A stretch of DNA of 64,000 bases from Phycisphaera sp. (GTDB lineage: Bacteria; Planctomycetota; Phycisphaerae; Phycisphaerales; UBA1924), in assembly GCA_025916675.1 (NCBI GenBank), contig CP098402.1, positions 3,219,205-3,283,204 of the forward strand, in the 5' to 3' direction. The notes beneath the pieces were generated by a model that searched no databases, had not been told where the DNA came from, and saw only the letters and a program-made list of their open reading frames with translations. Position 1 is the stretch's first letter. Each line of letters starts with the position of its first letter. Positions 25,422 through 33,940 of this stretch are shown here, piece by piece. A program made the translations under genes and the position numbers.

Positions 25422-27373
25422 TACGACTGCCTGCTTTTTCCAATGATGAGATTGACCGTGTTGTCGAGGCGCTTGGTCTCCAGTGTGATGAAGAGCGAAG
25501 AGCAATCCTCGCCCATCGCGACACCGCGGACATCCGTGCTTGCGCGGGGAGTGGAAAGACGACCCTTCTGGTCACCAAATTGGCACTCTTGACAGATGCG
25601 TGGGCAGATCGGTATCGCGGCATTGCGATTCTGTCACATACCAATGTCGCGCACCGCGAGATTCGCAAACGCTTCTCTCACGTGCCGGGGCTCAGGGCTC
25701 TCGAAGGGTATCCGCACTTTCTAGGCACTATCCAAGCCTTCGTAGACGTGTATCTCGGAATCCCGGGCGTCATCGCTAATTTCGGTATTCGGCCCGTCGT
25801 CATCGACGACGAGAGGTTCGGCACTGCCGCCATGCGAGCAATTGGCCATCAGAGCTACGCCACCGCGACGGGCTGGTTGAAGAGGCAACACAATGGCGAG
25901 GCGCTGGTCCGTGGGCTGCACTTCGCACTCGACGAATCAGACCAAGTGGTTCTGGCATCAGCCGGAGGATCGCTTCCGTCGATTGCGAGCGCAACCGGTA
26001 AAGCCCTTGTCCAACTCAAGGCTCAGTTGCTGAAGCAGGGCCTCTTCCGGTTTGATGATATGAACGCAATGGGTCTCTGGTACGCCCGCCACCGCAAGCG
26101 TGCTGCGGACGCGGTCGCGAGGCGGTTTCCCGTCGTCTTCATTGATGAAACGCAGGACACTGATCCTGAACAGGCTTCCCTGCTCGACCTGATCTTCCAC
26201 AGACGTTCGGTTGTCCAGCGATTCGGCGATGATCGCCAAGCGATCTATCGCGGAGTCTCGCAGAGTGAACCCGGCGCCGGTTTTCCGCGGGCGGGCCACT
26301 TGTCCATGACATCGTCTAGGAGAGCCAGTCCCTCGATTGCGAAGCTCTCTGAGAATGTGTGCAACGGGACCGTTGAGGCAATGCAAGGGAATGCGAGCAA
26401 TCCAGATCGCTGTCACACTGTGTTCGTCTTCTCGTTGGATAGAGTCACCGAAGTCATACCTGCATTTGCACGACACGCTGCCGCGGAGATTGGCCATGAG
26501 CTCAACGCCAATGAGATCAAGGCCATCGGCTTTCGAAGAGACGGCGCCTCAGTCGAAAACAAGATTCCGGGGATACTGGCAGACTACTGTGGGCCTCATG
26601 TGACCATTGGACAGGGCTCATCGAGGTCGCTATCAATGCTGTCTGAGTACGATCACGCGGCACGGTCGGAGGTGATTGCCGAGCGCGGCACTGGTGCCGG
26701 CAGCAACCAATTGCTCAACGCCGCCTGTCATATTCTCGAATTGCAGGGCGTGCGACTGGACGGACAGGTCTATACCCCGCGCCGGCTTCTTCGCAGGCTG
26801 CGAGAGCTCGATCATGCGCACAGTCCGAAGCTCTCGAGGGTGTTGGCTCACCGGCTGGGCCGCGATCTGGAGGCGGGAGACGGCGGACTGGGTGCCTTTT
26901 CCACCGACTTGCTGGAGAGCCTGAAGCCGTTGTGCGATGACGACTGGAATGCTCAAGTCATCGCGTTTTGTGCTGTGCCAGAAGACACGGTCATATCTGA
27001 CGGTGGACTAGCACCGCCGGCGCGCCCTGCTAGTGATGGCGTAGAGGTGGCCACGGACATTGGAACCATGGAGGTTGGCATTGGGACTATTCACAGCGTG
27101 AAGGGTGAAACGCTCGAAGCTGTGTTGGTGCTGACTACGTACTTTCACGACCATGATCTCAAACAGCTGATTGCAGCGGGTTTTCTGAGCGGGCTGCGGC
27201 CAACCGCCGCGAAGGCTAGGCAAAAGCGCCTTCAGGAGAATGTCAAGCGGATACACGTTGCGATGACAAGGGCTCGGCAGCTTGTTTGCCTTGCCATACG
27301 AGATGATCATTTGTCCGCAGATCAACGCGCTGCCATGGAACGGATGGGTTGGACGTTTAAGTCCGTGGATTGA
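25418..27373 (+). CDS. gajB: UvrD/PcrA-like SF1 helicase, GajB-like (Gabija)
   Basis: 651 residues. Walker A is CAGSGKTTLL (near 43-52), motif Ia ILSHTNVAHREI, Walker B VVFIDETQDTDPEQ (near 237-250), motif III QRFGDDRQAIYRG, motif V TIHSVKGETLEAVLVL and motif VI HVAMTRARQL, so all core SF1A motifs are present. In Gabija, GajB senses DNA termini and acts with GajA to halt phage infection. The ATGA overlap with gajA implies coupled translation. It is larger than typical GajB (about 500), so it may be a distinct OLD-helicase pair rather than classical Gabija. Confidence 0.8.
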   Translation: MIRLPAFSNDEIDRVVEALGLQCDEERRAILAHRDTADIRACAGSGKTTLLVTKLALLTDAWADRYRGIAILSHTNVAHREIRKRFSHVPGLRALEGYPHFLGTIQAFVDVYLGIPGVIANFGIRPVVIDDERFGTAAMRAIGHQSYATATGWLKRQHNGEALVRGLHFALDESDQVVLASAGGSLPSIASATGKALVQLKAQLLKQGLFRFDDMNAMGLWYARHRKRAADAVARRFPVVFIDETQDTDPEQASLLDLIFHRRSVVQRFGDDRQAIYRGVSQSEPGAGFPRAGHLSMTSSRRASPSIAKLSENVCNGTVEAMQGNASNPDRCHTVFVFSLDRVTEVIPAFARHAAAEIGHELNANEIKAIGFRRDGASVENKIPGILADYCGPHVTIGQGSSRSLSMLSEYDHAARSEVIAERGTGAGSNQLLNAACHILELQGVRLDGQVYTPRRLLRRLRELDHAHSPKLSRVLAHRLGRDLEAGDGGLGAFSTDLLESLKPLCDDDWNAQVIAFCAVPEDTVISDGGLAPPARPASDGVEVATDIGTMEVGIGTIHSVKGETLEAVLVLTTYFHDHDLKQLIAAGFLSGLRPTAAKARQKRLQENVKRIHVAMTRARQLVCLAIRDDHLSADQRAAMERMGWTFKSVD

Positions 27374-27709
27374 CTCCGCGACGACATAGCAGATTCATAT
27401 GATTGCACTCGATCTGCGGGAAGCGTATGCACGACCTTATTGCAGTACGTTCTGGTGTTCAGAGTGCCACAGCGAGCACGGAGGCCCAGGTGTTCTCTTG
27501 CTTCGTCCTTGGTCCTGTCCCGCATCGGAGCCCGGAACGGCAGCTCTCCTCTCATGCACGGCAGCCACAGGTGCTCGAGCGTGATGAGGTTTGGCTAGCG
27601 GCGGGAACATCAAGCCCAAGACCTCAAAGAGACTATGATGAAAACCGGGGGCAGGTCACGAGTGGTCTAGACTACGAGTCGGATCGGCGCGAACCTGTCG
27701 TGCGGAATC
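27374..27709. other. Intergenic region with a solo IS-type end
   Basis: No gene is supported. GGGGGCAGGTCA at 27647-27658 is, on the minus strand, TGACCTGCCCCC, matching the IS3-type ends elsewhere in the window. It suggests an IS excision or decay between the Gabija-like pair and the following genes. Confidence 0.45.
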
Positions 27710-28423
27710 ATGGGAATTGTCATGGCAGCAACTGTTCTCAACCCAGCGGTTCGAATCGCGATAAGCGCTCCATTGATCGCCGCCGCCTTTTCAATCGGTG
27801 TGTTCGTCGCCCGAAACGCCGGGTGGATTGAAACGCCGAGCTTTGCTGACGACGGCAATACCTTCATGGCGTGGAAGACTGGTGTCATCGGAGACGCCCA
27901 GACGATCTGGCGGATCGCTGTCCATGGGCTTATTCCAGCCGTGCTTATTGATTGGCTGTGGTGGCGAAAGAAGGAAGATTGGAAAGCATTCCTCTCTCTG
28001 CTCGCGTTGGTGCTCGCCGGAGCCATGATTATTATCGTGGCCAGTGCTATCTTCCCAAAGTCGCCGCTGCCTCGCATTCTTCAGAGACTGATGCCATCTG
28101 CGTTAATAGACAGCGCACGATTGCCGGCGCCGGATGTCTCCAAGACGGCCGGAACGTTCATCGACCTTGTCCGCGATGGGCACATCACAGCGGCGGACAC
28201 GCTCACTTCGGATGAAGCGAGAACGAGTCCGCTTCAACTGGCGCTTCTAGCGCACGTACTCACCGATTACCCCGGCGAGGTCTCGTTCATCAATGCGTCT
28301 GGCGGCTACGCCCGTTGCCGAGTTACGCTTGGACTTGGCGATTGCGAACTAGATTTCGATCTTGAACGGCACGCACGGATGTGGCTCGTCCACGACTGGT
28401 ACGCTCGATCTGAATTTGAATGA
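27710..28423 (+). CDS. Three-span membrane protein of unknown function
   Basis: 237 residues (233 if started at ATG 27722, which has a closer GGAA). Hydrophobic helices are at about 12-35, 60-82 and 92-118; the rest (about 130-237) is a soluble, likely cytoplasmic domain with ASGGYARCRVTLGLGDCELD, a beta-rich segment ending in Trp/His-rich WLVHDWYARS. No family recognised. It sits 0.3 kb after the Gabija-like pair and 7 bases before the next gene, so it probably forms an operon with that gene. Confidence 0.6.
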   Translation: MGIVMAATVLNPAVRIAISAPLIAAAFSIGVFVARNAGWIETPSFADDGNTFMAWKTGVIGDAQTIWRIAVHGLIPAVLIDWLWWRKKEDWKAFLSLLALVLAGAMIIIVASAIFPKSPLPRILQRLMPSALIDSARLPAPDVSKTAGTFIDLVRDGHITAADTLTSDEARTSPLQLALLAHVLTDYPGEVSFINASGGYARCRVTLGLGDCELDFDLERHARMWLVHDWYARSEFE

Positions 28424-28430
28424 GAAGTAT

Positions 28431-29852
28431 ATGTGCATAGCTCACTCATATCACTGGCTCTTTGTCGCAACAGCTCTCATCATGGGCACCGGTACTTTCG
28501 CCGACGATGTTGTCATCAAGACATTTGCTGGACGGTGGACCTGGCCGGCGTACTACACCGAAGCGGAAGTGAAGCGATTCGCTCGCAATCAGTATCCTCC
28601 GAGGGAGGCGCACGAATACGCGGCAAGATCGGGGTCGACAATATTGAGTTGGAACATCACCGAGGTCAAAACTCGGAGGAAGCTGGGAGGGCACAACGAT
28701 CTGTGGTGGGGTCGCCCGTGGTTTGAAGTCAAATTCTCGCGGCAGATCGAGGTGGAAGAAGAGAAACACGAAAATGATGGTTCGGAAGCTGAGCCAGATG
28801 TCCTTGATCGGCTGCTGGCCGTCTACACCCCGAATCACATTCCAAGCGGTGCCTGGACGCCGGAAGATGCTAAACGAATCGCGGACTCTGTCGCAGAGGA
28901 AGCCAGCGCCGCACTGTTCAGTTCCATCCACGACGTCGGTCGTGATTCTTCCTTCGATCCCGACCAACTGGAACGCGGGTTCCTCCGCACACACTCGACG
29001 TTGGTCGAAGAGTTTGGGCAGACCCTCGTCAAAGACCTCGGCGTAGGCGTCGACCCCGCCGAGCGAATGTTCACTGAAGCTCTGGCGACCGCGATCGCTG
29101 GCCGACAGGGTGCCTCTCCGACATCAAGAACGTGGGGCACCCCACACGACTCACTCGCCGACCGCATCAATGCCGCGTCCTCCGTAGCCAACGCAATCGA
29201 AACCAAGCCATCGATACGTGGTGACCTCACTGACCAGGTCTCTGATATGATCGCTCGCGCATCCCAACACCCCACACAACAACGGCCGAACCCCGCACGC
29301 GATTTTTGGACCAAACCCGAGCAGACCATCCTTCGACTCGCGAAAGGCGCCTCCGCTCACCTGACTTTGTCCAGGCAACGCAATCGCATCGGTCGAGAGA
29401 TGTTCACGATCCGTAACAACCGTGACCAACAGCCGTCGGCCCCATCGCGAGCAAGCCTATCCGAAGCGCCAGAGCCCGCGAGGCGTCCAATAATGTTGCA
29501 TACGGAAGCTCAACTGCTGATGGGAGCGACGCGAGTCGTGATCTACGTGACCGATGTTACGTGGAACGTCTCACCCGGTGACACGAGCAGGGATGCATGG
29601 ATTCTGGTCGGTCGCGCCGCCAAGCGATACGACAAGCTCATTGTCTATGGCTATGCCGATGAGCCCACAACCTATCCCAGTGTGCCGGGGATGACCCGAT
29701 TCTCCGGCGTCCCTTCCGGCCTTTTGCGCAAGCTGAACCACAAGATCACGTACTCAAAGACCTATTACGGTCGAGAGAAACTCGAGGAAATGATGGAATC
29801 CGACTACTACGACGACTACGACTGGCACCGCTTCGAGCCCACCAGTCGCTGA
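28431..29852 (+). CDS. Exported protein of unknown function
   Basis: 473 residues from ATG 28431. The N-terminus MCIAHSYHWLFVATALIMGT, then GTFADD, is a signal peptide with a likely Ala cleavage site. A Trp/Arg-rich first domain (FAGRWTWPAYYTEAEVKRF) is followed by a helical middle. The C-terminal domain contains YVTDVTWNVSPGDTSRDAW and YGYADEP, then a tail of acidic Tyr/Asp residues (YYDDYDWH). I recognise no family. The gene is co-oriented with 27710-28423 after a 7-base gap. Confidence 0.6.
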   Translation: MCIAHSYHWLFVATALIMGTGTFADDVVIKTFAGRWTWPAYYTEAEVKRFARNQYPPREAHEYAARSGSTILSWNITEVKTRRKLGGHNDLWWGRPWFEVKFSRQIEVEEEKHENDGSEAEPDVLDRLLAVYTPNHIPSGAWTPEDAKRIADSVAEEASAALFSSIHDVGRDSSFDPDQLERGFLRTHSTLVEEFGQTLVKDLGVGVDPAERMFTEALATAIAGRQGASPTSRTWGTPHDSLADRINAASSVANAIETKPSIRGDLTDQVSDMIARASQHPTQQRPNPARDFWTKPEQTILRLAKGASAHLTLSRQRNRIGREMFTIRNNRDQQPSAPSRASLSEAPEPARRPIMLHTEAQLLMGATRVVIYVTDVTWNVSPGDTSRDAWILVGRAAKRYDKLIVYGYADEPTTYPSVPGMTRFSGVPSGLLRKLNHKITYSKTYYGREKLEEMMESDYYDDYDWHRFEPTSR

Positions 29853-29857
29853 CTACC

Positions 29858-30110
29858 AGTTCGATGAGCCACTCCCGGACAACTTCTGCGGTCAATTCGG
29901 AACCGTAATCATTCCAAATGTACTCCGAACTGCCGTGTGTGATAAACTATCACTCCGGACGATTGAGAACGTTCTCCGAGTTCAGTGTCCTCACCACATC
30001 GATCGCCATGCACTCGCCTGAGTATTTGTCGACGATCGTCAGCAGGCGGACGAACCGACCATTGTGCGTCCGGGCCAGTACTCCAAGGGTGAAATGCCCA
30101 GGAAGGGGGC
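29858..30110 (-). pseudogene. IS3-family OrfB remnant, frameshifted
   Basis: The minus strand reads GRFVRLLTIVDKYSGECMAI then VVRTLNSENVLNRP and a stop. After a frame change it continues as WNDYGSELTAEVVREWLIEL. These match the core of IS3 integrases (RLLTIVD..., D-N-G-x-E-F...VREWL). Several substitutions, including N-D-Y for the usual S-D-N, show long decay. Confidence 0.75.
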
Positions 30111-30272
30111 TAGATCGTTAGTCGCATGTTGACATGCGATGGTCTCTCTTTCAACTGCGACAAACTGGCCGCTCGCTACAGTCGTCTTCAGAATTATAAT
30201 AGAAAAGCGCTGGCTGTTGGGATCTAGGGTAACTCGACACGTGCAAGTCGGGTCACAAAGGAAACACAGACA

Positions 30273-31067
30273 ATGGTAACTGAGCGTGACTGGGAGAGGA
30301 TCGAGGAGATCGTGAAGCCGTTCGCCGAGCGCCGCAAACAGTGGTTCGAGTTGCCATTCGTCATCGCGCTCATCGGCGCGCTGATCGGCGCGGGCGCGTC
30401 ACTTGGCGGCGTCGCGATCAACGACCATTTTGCCGCGAACCGGGCCGTCGTCGAGCGGGAAAAGGCATACGGCCGAGAGCAGCAAGCAGAGTTCGACTCC
30501 TTGGTCACGACAGGACTAAAGCTGGCTAACGATGCCGACGGTTTGGCCAAGGCGTTTTGGTACCTTGTCGACAAAAACAACCAACGGGTAGGTACTGCGG
30601 TTGCGCATTCTGGGGCGGCGACGCTCGACGAGCTCAGCAGTCGCGCCGCCGTGTTCCGCGACATGTACGCCGAGTGGAAGACGCAAGTCGAGGTCGTAAT
30701 GGCGCGGATGCCGAATGACCCACGTACAAAGTGCCTTGAGGATGCGCAGAGCGCACTACATGAAGTGAACATCCTGCTTGCTGAGATGCTGGTCTTCCGT
30801 GAGCAACTTGTTCAAAGGGTGTGGCGCAACCTAGACAAAGATGCCCGCGCCCCGTACCTCGTCCGCCGACAAACAGGGCAGTCCCAAGACCCAAATGATC
30901 TGATCTCGGTCATTTCGAAGTTCTATCGGAGAAAGCCCAATGGAGCGCAACCTATCGAGTTTCCGGACGAGAACGGGGCGAGCTACATCGAGAACGCTCG
31001 GAAGGAACTGCAAGAGGCGGCCGGGTTGCTTCGGCCCAGCGAAACCGACGAGAAGGCCGACACCTAG
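30273..31067 (+). CDS. Membrane-anchored coiled-coil protein of unknown function
   Basis: 264 residues. Begins MVTERDWERIEEIVKPFAER. One transmembrane segment (about 27-50, FVIALIGALIGAGASLGGVA) is followed by a long helical region (about 55-190) and a polar C-terminus. AAGGAAACACAG precedes the ATG. The architecture (short cytoplasmic lead, one helix, long coiled coil) is seen in sensor or effector anchors, but no domain is identifiable. It is separated from neighbours by IS debris on the left and non-coding sequence on the right. Confidence 0.6.
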   Translation: MVTERDWERIEEIVKPFAERRKQWFELPFVIALIGALIGAGASLGGVAINDHFAANRAVVEREKAYGREQQAEFDSLVTTGLKLANDADGLAKAFWYLVDKNNQRVGTAVAHSGAATLDELSSRAAVFRDMYAEWKTQVEVVMARMPNDPRTKCLEDAQSALHEVNILLAEMLVFREQLVQRVWRNLDKDARAPYLVRRQTGQSQDPNDLISVISKFYRRKPNGAQPIEFPDENGASYIENARKELQEAAGLLRPSETDEKADT

Positions 31068-31595
31068 CATCGACAAGGTCCGCTGCATTCGGGAGTCTCT
31101 GCACCACCACATGCTCGGCGAGAGGATGAAAGGGCACAATCAAACAATGCCGTAAACATAGATGGCCATGGCACCTGCTAGAGCCATCAGACATGTTGAA
31201 TCGGGGTAATCGGATTTGAACTTCGTCGTTCTTGCAGAAAATCACTAGTCTTCGAAGGCATCGAGCACGCAATGCGACTCGCTAGTTGCCGTCCCGACTC
31301 TCAAGATCTCTGCGAAGCTTGAACCACGCAGGCCGGTGATCCGATACTGCTGAGAAGATCTCGTTGCGTAGTCAGCTGTGTTGATCCTACCATGGCCGGG
31401 TCCTGGTCAACCAGACCCTGACGAAGGATGCGCGATTCAATCGTGTCAGCCGGGGCGTCTGCACGGCCAAGTAGTCAGTAGATGCGCTCGAGATCTACGC
31501 TGTCACGAATTGAGTTCTGGATCATGAGTGGCACATAAGATAGTATGTTACTGGCCTGCAAATGAGTGACATAAATTGGCGCGGACTATTGTTGC
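31068..31595. other. Intergenic region at the left edge of the plasmid-like element
   Basis: No gene is supported. At 31200-31225, TCGGGGTAATCGGATTTGAAC resembles the 3' end of a minus-strand tRNA (T arm plus acceptor), but the rest does not fold, so it could be an attachment-site relic. Confidence 0.3.
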
Positions 31596-31868
31596 TTAGA
31601 GCAGGTCCATCAGGTCGTTGCGTAGAGTCTGTTCTTGGCTATCGGCTGTACTGAGTCGTCGCTCTCCCCACTCGATGACATCGCTGAGCCGTGCATAGCG
31701 GACACGTCCGCGTCGCTCGAACGGCAGCTCATCGGCTTCCATCGCTTCGATGACGCGTTCGCGTCGCATGCGTTCGCGCTTGCGAATCTGCTCGACGCTG
31801 AGCCAGACCGGGCCATCGTGCGGCTGGCTGGTGGGCGGCGGCGGATTGGGCGGAATGCGGTGGGCCAT
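31596..31868 (-). CDS. Excisionase-like / MerR-type small DNA-binding protein
   Basis: 90 residues from ATG 31868. A Pro-rich lead (RIPPNPPPPTSQPHDGP) is followed by WLSVEQIRKRERMRRERVIE and LPFERRGRVRYARLSDVIEW, the winged helix-turn-helix pattern of excisionase/MerR-like proteins that read a site, then bind through the R-R-G-R wing. It lies at the edge of a plasmid-like element containing partition and integrase genes. Control of excision or of the parA operon is likely. Confidence 0.6.
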   Translation of the reverse strand: MAHRIPPNPPPPTSQPHDGPVWLSVEQIRKRERMRRERVIEAMEADELPFERRGRVRYARLSDVIEWGERRLSTADSQEQTLRNDLMDLL

Positions 31869-31991
31869 CACCACGTGCCGTGGCCCATCCAGTCCGACCC
31901 CGACGCGGCAAACCGGACAACGCTCGATTGGACCGGCTTAGTATCGATCAGTTCCTGAAACGACCCATGCGATCGATGATCCTCGGTGCGA

Positions 31992-32447
31992 TCACCGGCG
32001 TCGTGTCTGCTTGAGCGCCAGCAGCAGGAAGTCCGCGATGGCGTCCTCGTACTCGGCCATGCCGAGCCGGTCGCCGTAGGACGGCCGGTCGATCTTCGGC
32101 GCCTTGGCGGCGATCGTGGCCAGTTCGTCCTGGGCGCGGATCGCCAGCGTCCACAGGGCCCGGGTGACCTCGCTGCCCTTCACAGTGGATTGCATGTAGG
32201 ACGACAGGGTCCTCGCGAGCCGCTCCACCTCTTTCGCCTCGCTGGCCGTCACCCTCGTCTTGATGTGGATGACTAGGTCGCTGCGTTCTCGCCGGCGGGT
32301 TCGTCCTCTCGCCCCCTCCTCCGCTCCGCGGTCTGTTTGTGGCGCAGGACCTTCCGGCACAGGCGGAGATGCCACGGGCCCAACGATCGCCGCCACGTGG
32401 TCCCTCACCAGCGGATTGACGGCGGGCCGGTCGCGACGCTTAGCCAT
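31992..32447 (-). CDS. Ribbon-helix-helix centromere-binding partner of ParA
   Basis: 151 residues. The N-terminal 65 are basic and disordered. From about 65, DLVIHIKTRVTASEAKEVER then LARTL...VKGSEVTRALWTLA is a ribbon-helix-helix signature. Its ATG overlaps the parA stop by 8 bases, the typical type Ib parA-parG/parB-like arrangement, in which this protein binds direct repeats upstream of parA and stimulates ParA ATPase. The repeats at 33396-33610 are its probable target. Confidence 0.65.
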   Translation of the reverse strand: MAKRRDRPAVNPLVRDHVAAIVGPVASPPVPEGPAPQTDRGAEEGARGRTRRRERSDLVIHIKTRVTASEAKEVERLARTLSSYMQSTVKGSEVTRALWTLAIRAQDELATIAAKAPKIDRPSYGDRLGMAEYEDAIADFLLLALKQTRRR

Positions 32448-33330
32448 CGGCCCCTGCCCTCCTCGCACCGCTCATGGCCAGCTGTCCACGCCGCTCCTGC
32501 TCGGCGGCCTCCAGCCGGTCCAGCACCTCACGGGCCAGCTTCCGGTACTCCTCGGCCACTTTGTGCTTCGGCTCGGTCTGGAAGATGGTCCGCCCGCTCA
32601 TCTGGGCGGTCGGCACGGCCGTGGCCCGGCTGATCCGGTTCTTGAAGTCGCCATACAAGCCAGCATCGACGAACGTCTCGTCGACCCAGTCGATGATCTC
32701 ACGGGCGATCTTGGTGCGTTTGTTCACGCAGGACAACGAGACGCCCAGCAGCTTCAGGTTCGGGTTGTTGGATCGGCGCACGGTGTCGATGTCGCTCATC
32801 GCGTCGTTGAGCCCCTCGATCGCCAGGCGTTCCGGGGTCGCGGTCAGGATGAACCACTCGGCCACCCGGTACGCCGCGGCGGTGGGCGTGCTGATGTTGG
32901 GTGCGGTATCCAGGAAGACGAAGTCCCACCGCCCCGTCGCCACGAGCTTTTCGATGGGCCGGCGCAGGCAGTCCCGGTAGTCGGTCAGCCTGTGGACCCT
33001 GGCCAGCTCGGCGTCCACGCACTCCAGGTCGCGATTCGCTGGGATCAGGGACACGCCCTCGGGGAACTCGATCCCCTCCTCCAGGTCCGTTTCGAGAGCA
33101 ACGGTGACCGGATCCTCGTCGCCCAGCAGCACCTCGTAGCTGCCCTGGTAGCTGTCGGGCGGCACGCCCAGGCTGCGGGTCGCGCCGCAGTTCGCATCGA
33201 GATCGATGATGAGCGAGCGCTTCCCCATCGTGCCCAAGGCTGTCGCCAGATTGATCGTTGTGGTCGTCTTGCCGACGCCGCCTTTCTGGTTCCCGACGGC
33301 GATGACGGTGGTCGAGTGTGTGTGTCGCAT
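32440..33330 (-). CDS. parA: ParA-family partition ATPase
   Basis: 296 residues. The deviant Walker A is NQKGGVGKTTTTINLA at 14-29, Walker A' LIIDLDANCGATRSLG near 40-55, Walker B FVFLDTAPNISTPTA near 137-150, and the C-terminal segment has LLGVSLSCVNKRTKIAREI. GGGGAGAA precedes the ATG. It segregates plasmid or integrated element copies together with the downstream ribbon-helix-helix partner, with which it overlaps by 8 bases. There is no N-terminal helix-turn-helix, so regulation falls to the partner protein. Confidence 0.9.
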   Translation of the reverse strand: MRHTHSTTVIAVGNQKGGVGKTTTTINLATALGTMGKRSLIIDLDANCGATRSLGVPPDSYQGSYEVLLGDEDPVTVALETDLEEGIEFPEGVSLIPANRDLECVDAELARVHRLTDYRDCLRRPIEKLVATGRWDFVFLDTAPNISTPTAAAYRVAEWFILTATPERLAIEGLNDAMSDIDTVRRSNNPNLKLLGVSLSCVNKRTKIAREIIDWVDETFVDAGLYGDFKNRISRATAVPTAQMSGRTIFQTEPKHKVAEEYRKLAREVLDRLEAAEQERRGQLAMSGARRAGADG

Positions 33331-33393
33331 GAGTTCTCCCCAGTTTTTGTTGTCGAGTTGGTGTGGGCGTCAGCGGCACCGTCCGGGGTCGAA

Positions 33394-33612
33394 CGATCTG
33401 GACCGATCAATAGGGTCAATACGTTCTGGACCGGACGACATGCCCCGATGCCCACGACGACCACTCTGGCACGATCTCCCCGAAGCTGTCAACGGCTCTG
33501 GGCCGCGCGGATGGGAAGCCTGTGGATATGTCCTTGGATTCGAGATCGTTCGGCCCCGATCAACATGCCCCGGTCGTTCGGGGTACTTCGTCTGGACCCA
33601 CACGTTCGGGGC
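33394..33612. repeat. Short direct and inverted repeats upstream of parA: candidate centromere
   Basis: TCTGGACC occurs at 33396, 33425 and 33590. CGTTCGG plus G/C-rich extension occurs at 33547, 33574 and 33603, with a further CGTTCGG at 33771. ATGCCCCG (33440, 33565) faces CGGGG(T/C)A in inverted orientation. Iterated 7-8 bp motifs ahead of a parA with a ribbon-helix-helix partner are typical of parS/parH-type sites, and could also be iterons for the divergent rep-like gene. Confidence 0.55.
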
Positions 33613-33781
33613 ACAACGGGTTTGGTGCGTGAGAAGTGGGAAGCTGGTGGCGGGTTGACGCGCGGTAGCGACTCGCTCACCGTGGGACTGAGCCACCACG
33701 GCTCCCCGGAACCGGTTCGATCCCCGAGCCGGCGGGCCCAACCACACACGGAGGCGCATGGCGTAGCGAGCGTTCGGCACG

Positions 33782-33853
33782 AAAAAGCCGCCCAATAGGG
33801 CGGCTCTCCTCGATCGGGTCGGTGGACCGCACACGATCGTCTTCAGATCTCAC
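33782..33853 (-). ncRNA. Candidate counter-transcribed small RNA in the rep-like leader
   Basis: A minus-strand promoter at 33860-33888 would start transcription near 33853. About 50-70 nt on lies a perfect 8-bp hairpin (AGCCGCCC/GGGCGGCT, 33786-33805) followed on the minus strand by TTTT. No minus-strand gene needs this terminator. The RNA would be antisense to the leader of the rep-like gene, as in plasmid copy-number control. Alternatively it is the start and attenuator of a long parA leader. Confidence 0.4.
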
Positions 33854-33859
33854 ACTCCG

Positions 33860-33888
33860 AAGATACCGCGATCCGTGTTCACCGTCAA
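33860..33888 (-). promoter_or_regulatory. Minus-strand sigma-70-type promoter
   Basis: TTGACG (33888-33883), 17-base spacer, TATCTT (33865-33860). This scores 5/6 and 4/6 against consensus and points away from the rep-like gene. Confidence 0.5.
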
Positions 33889-33940
33889 CCCCAATCGGGA
33901 GGGCCGGGGGGACCGCTACGCCCGCGCGGAAGGAGGCCGC

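Noticed and set aside
31196-31260. tRNA-like 3' end (GTAATCGGATTTGAAC) at the left edge of the plasmid-like element
   Set aside because: The rest of the cloverleaf does not fold. Kept only as a possible attachment relic.
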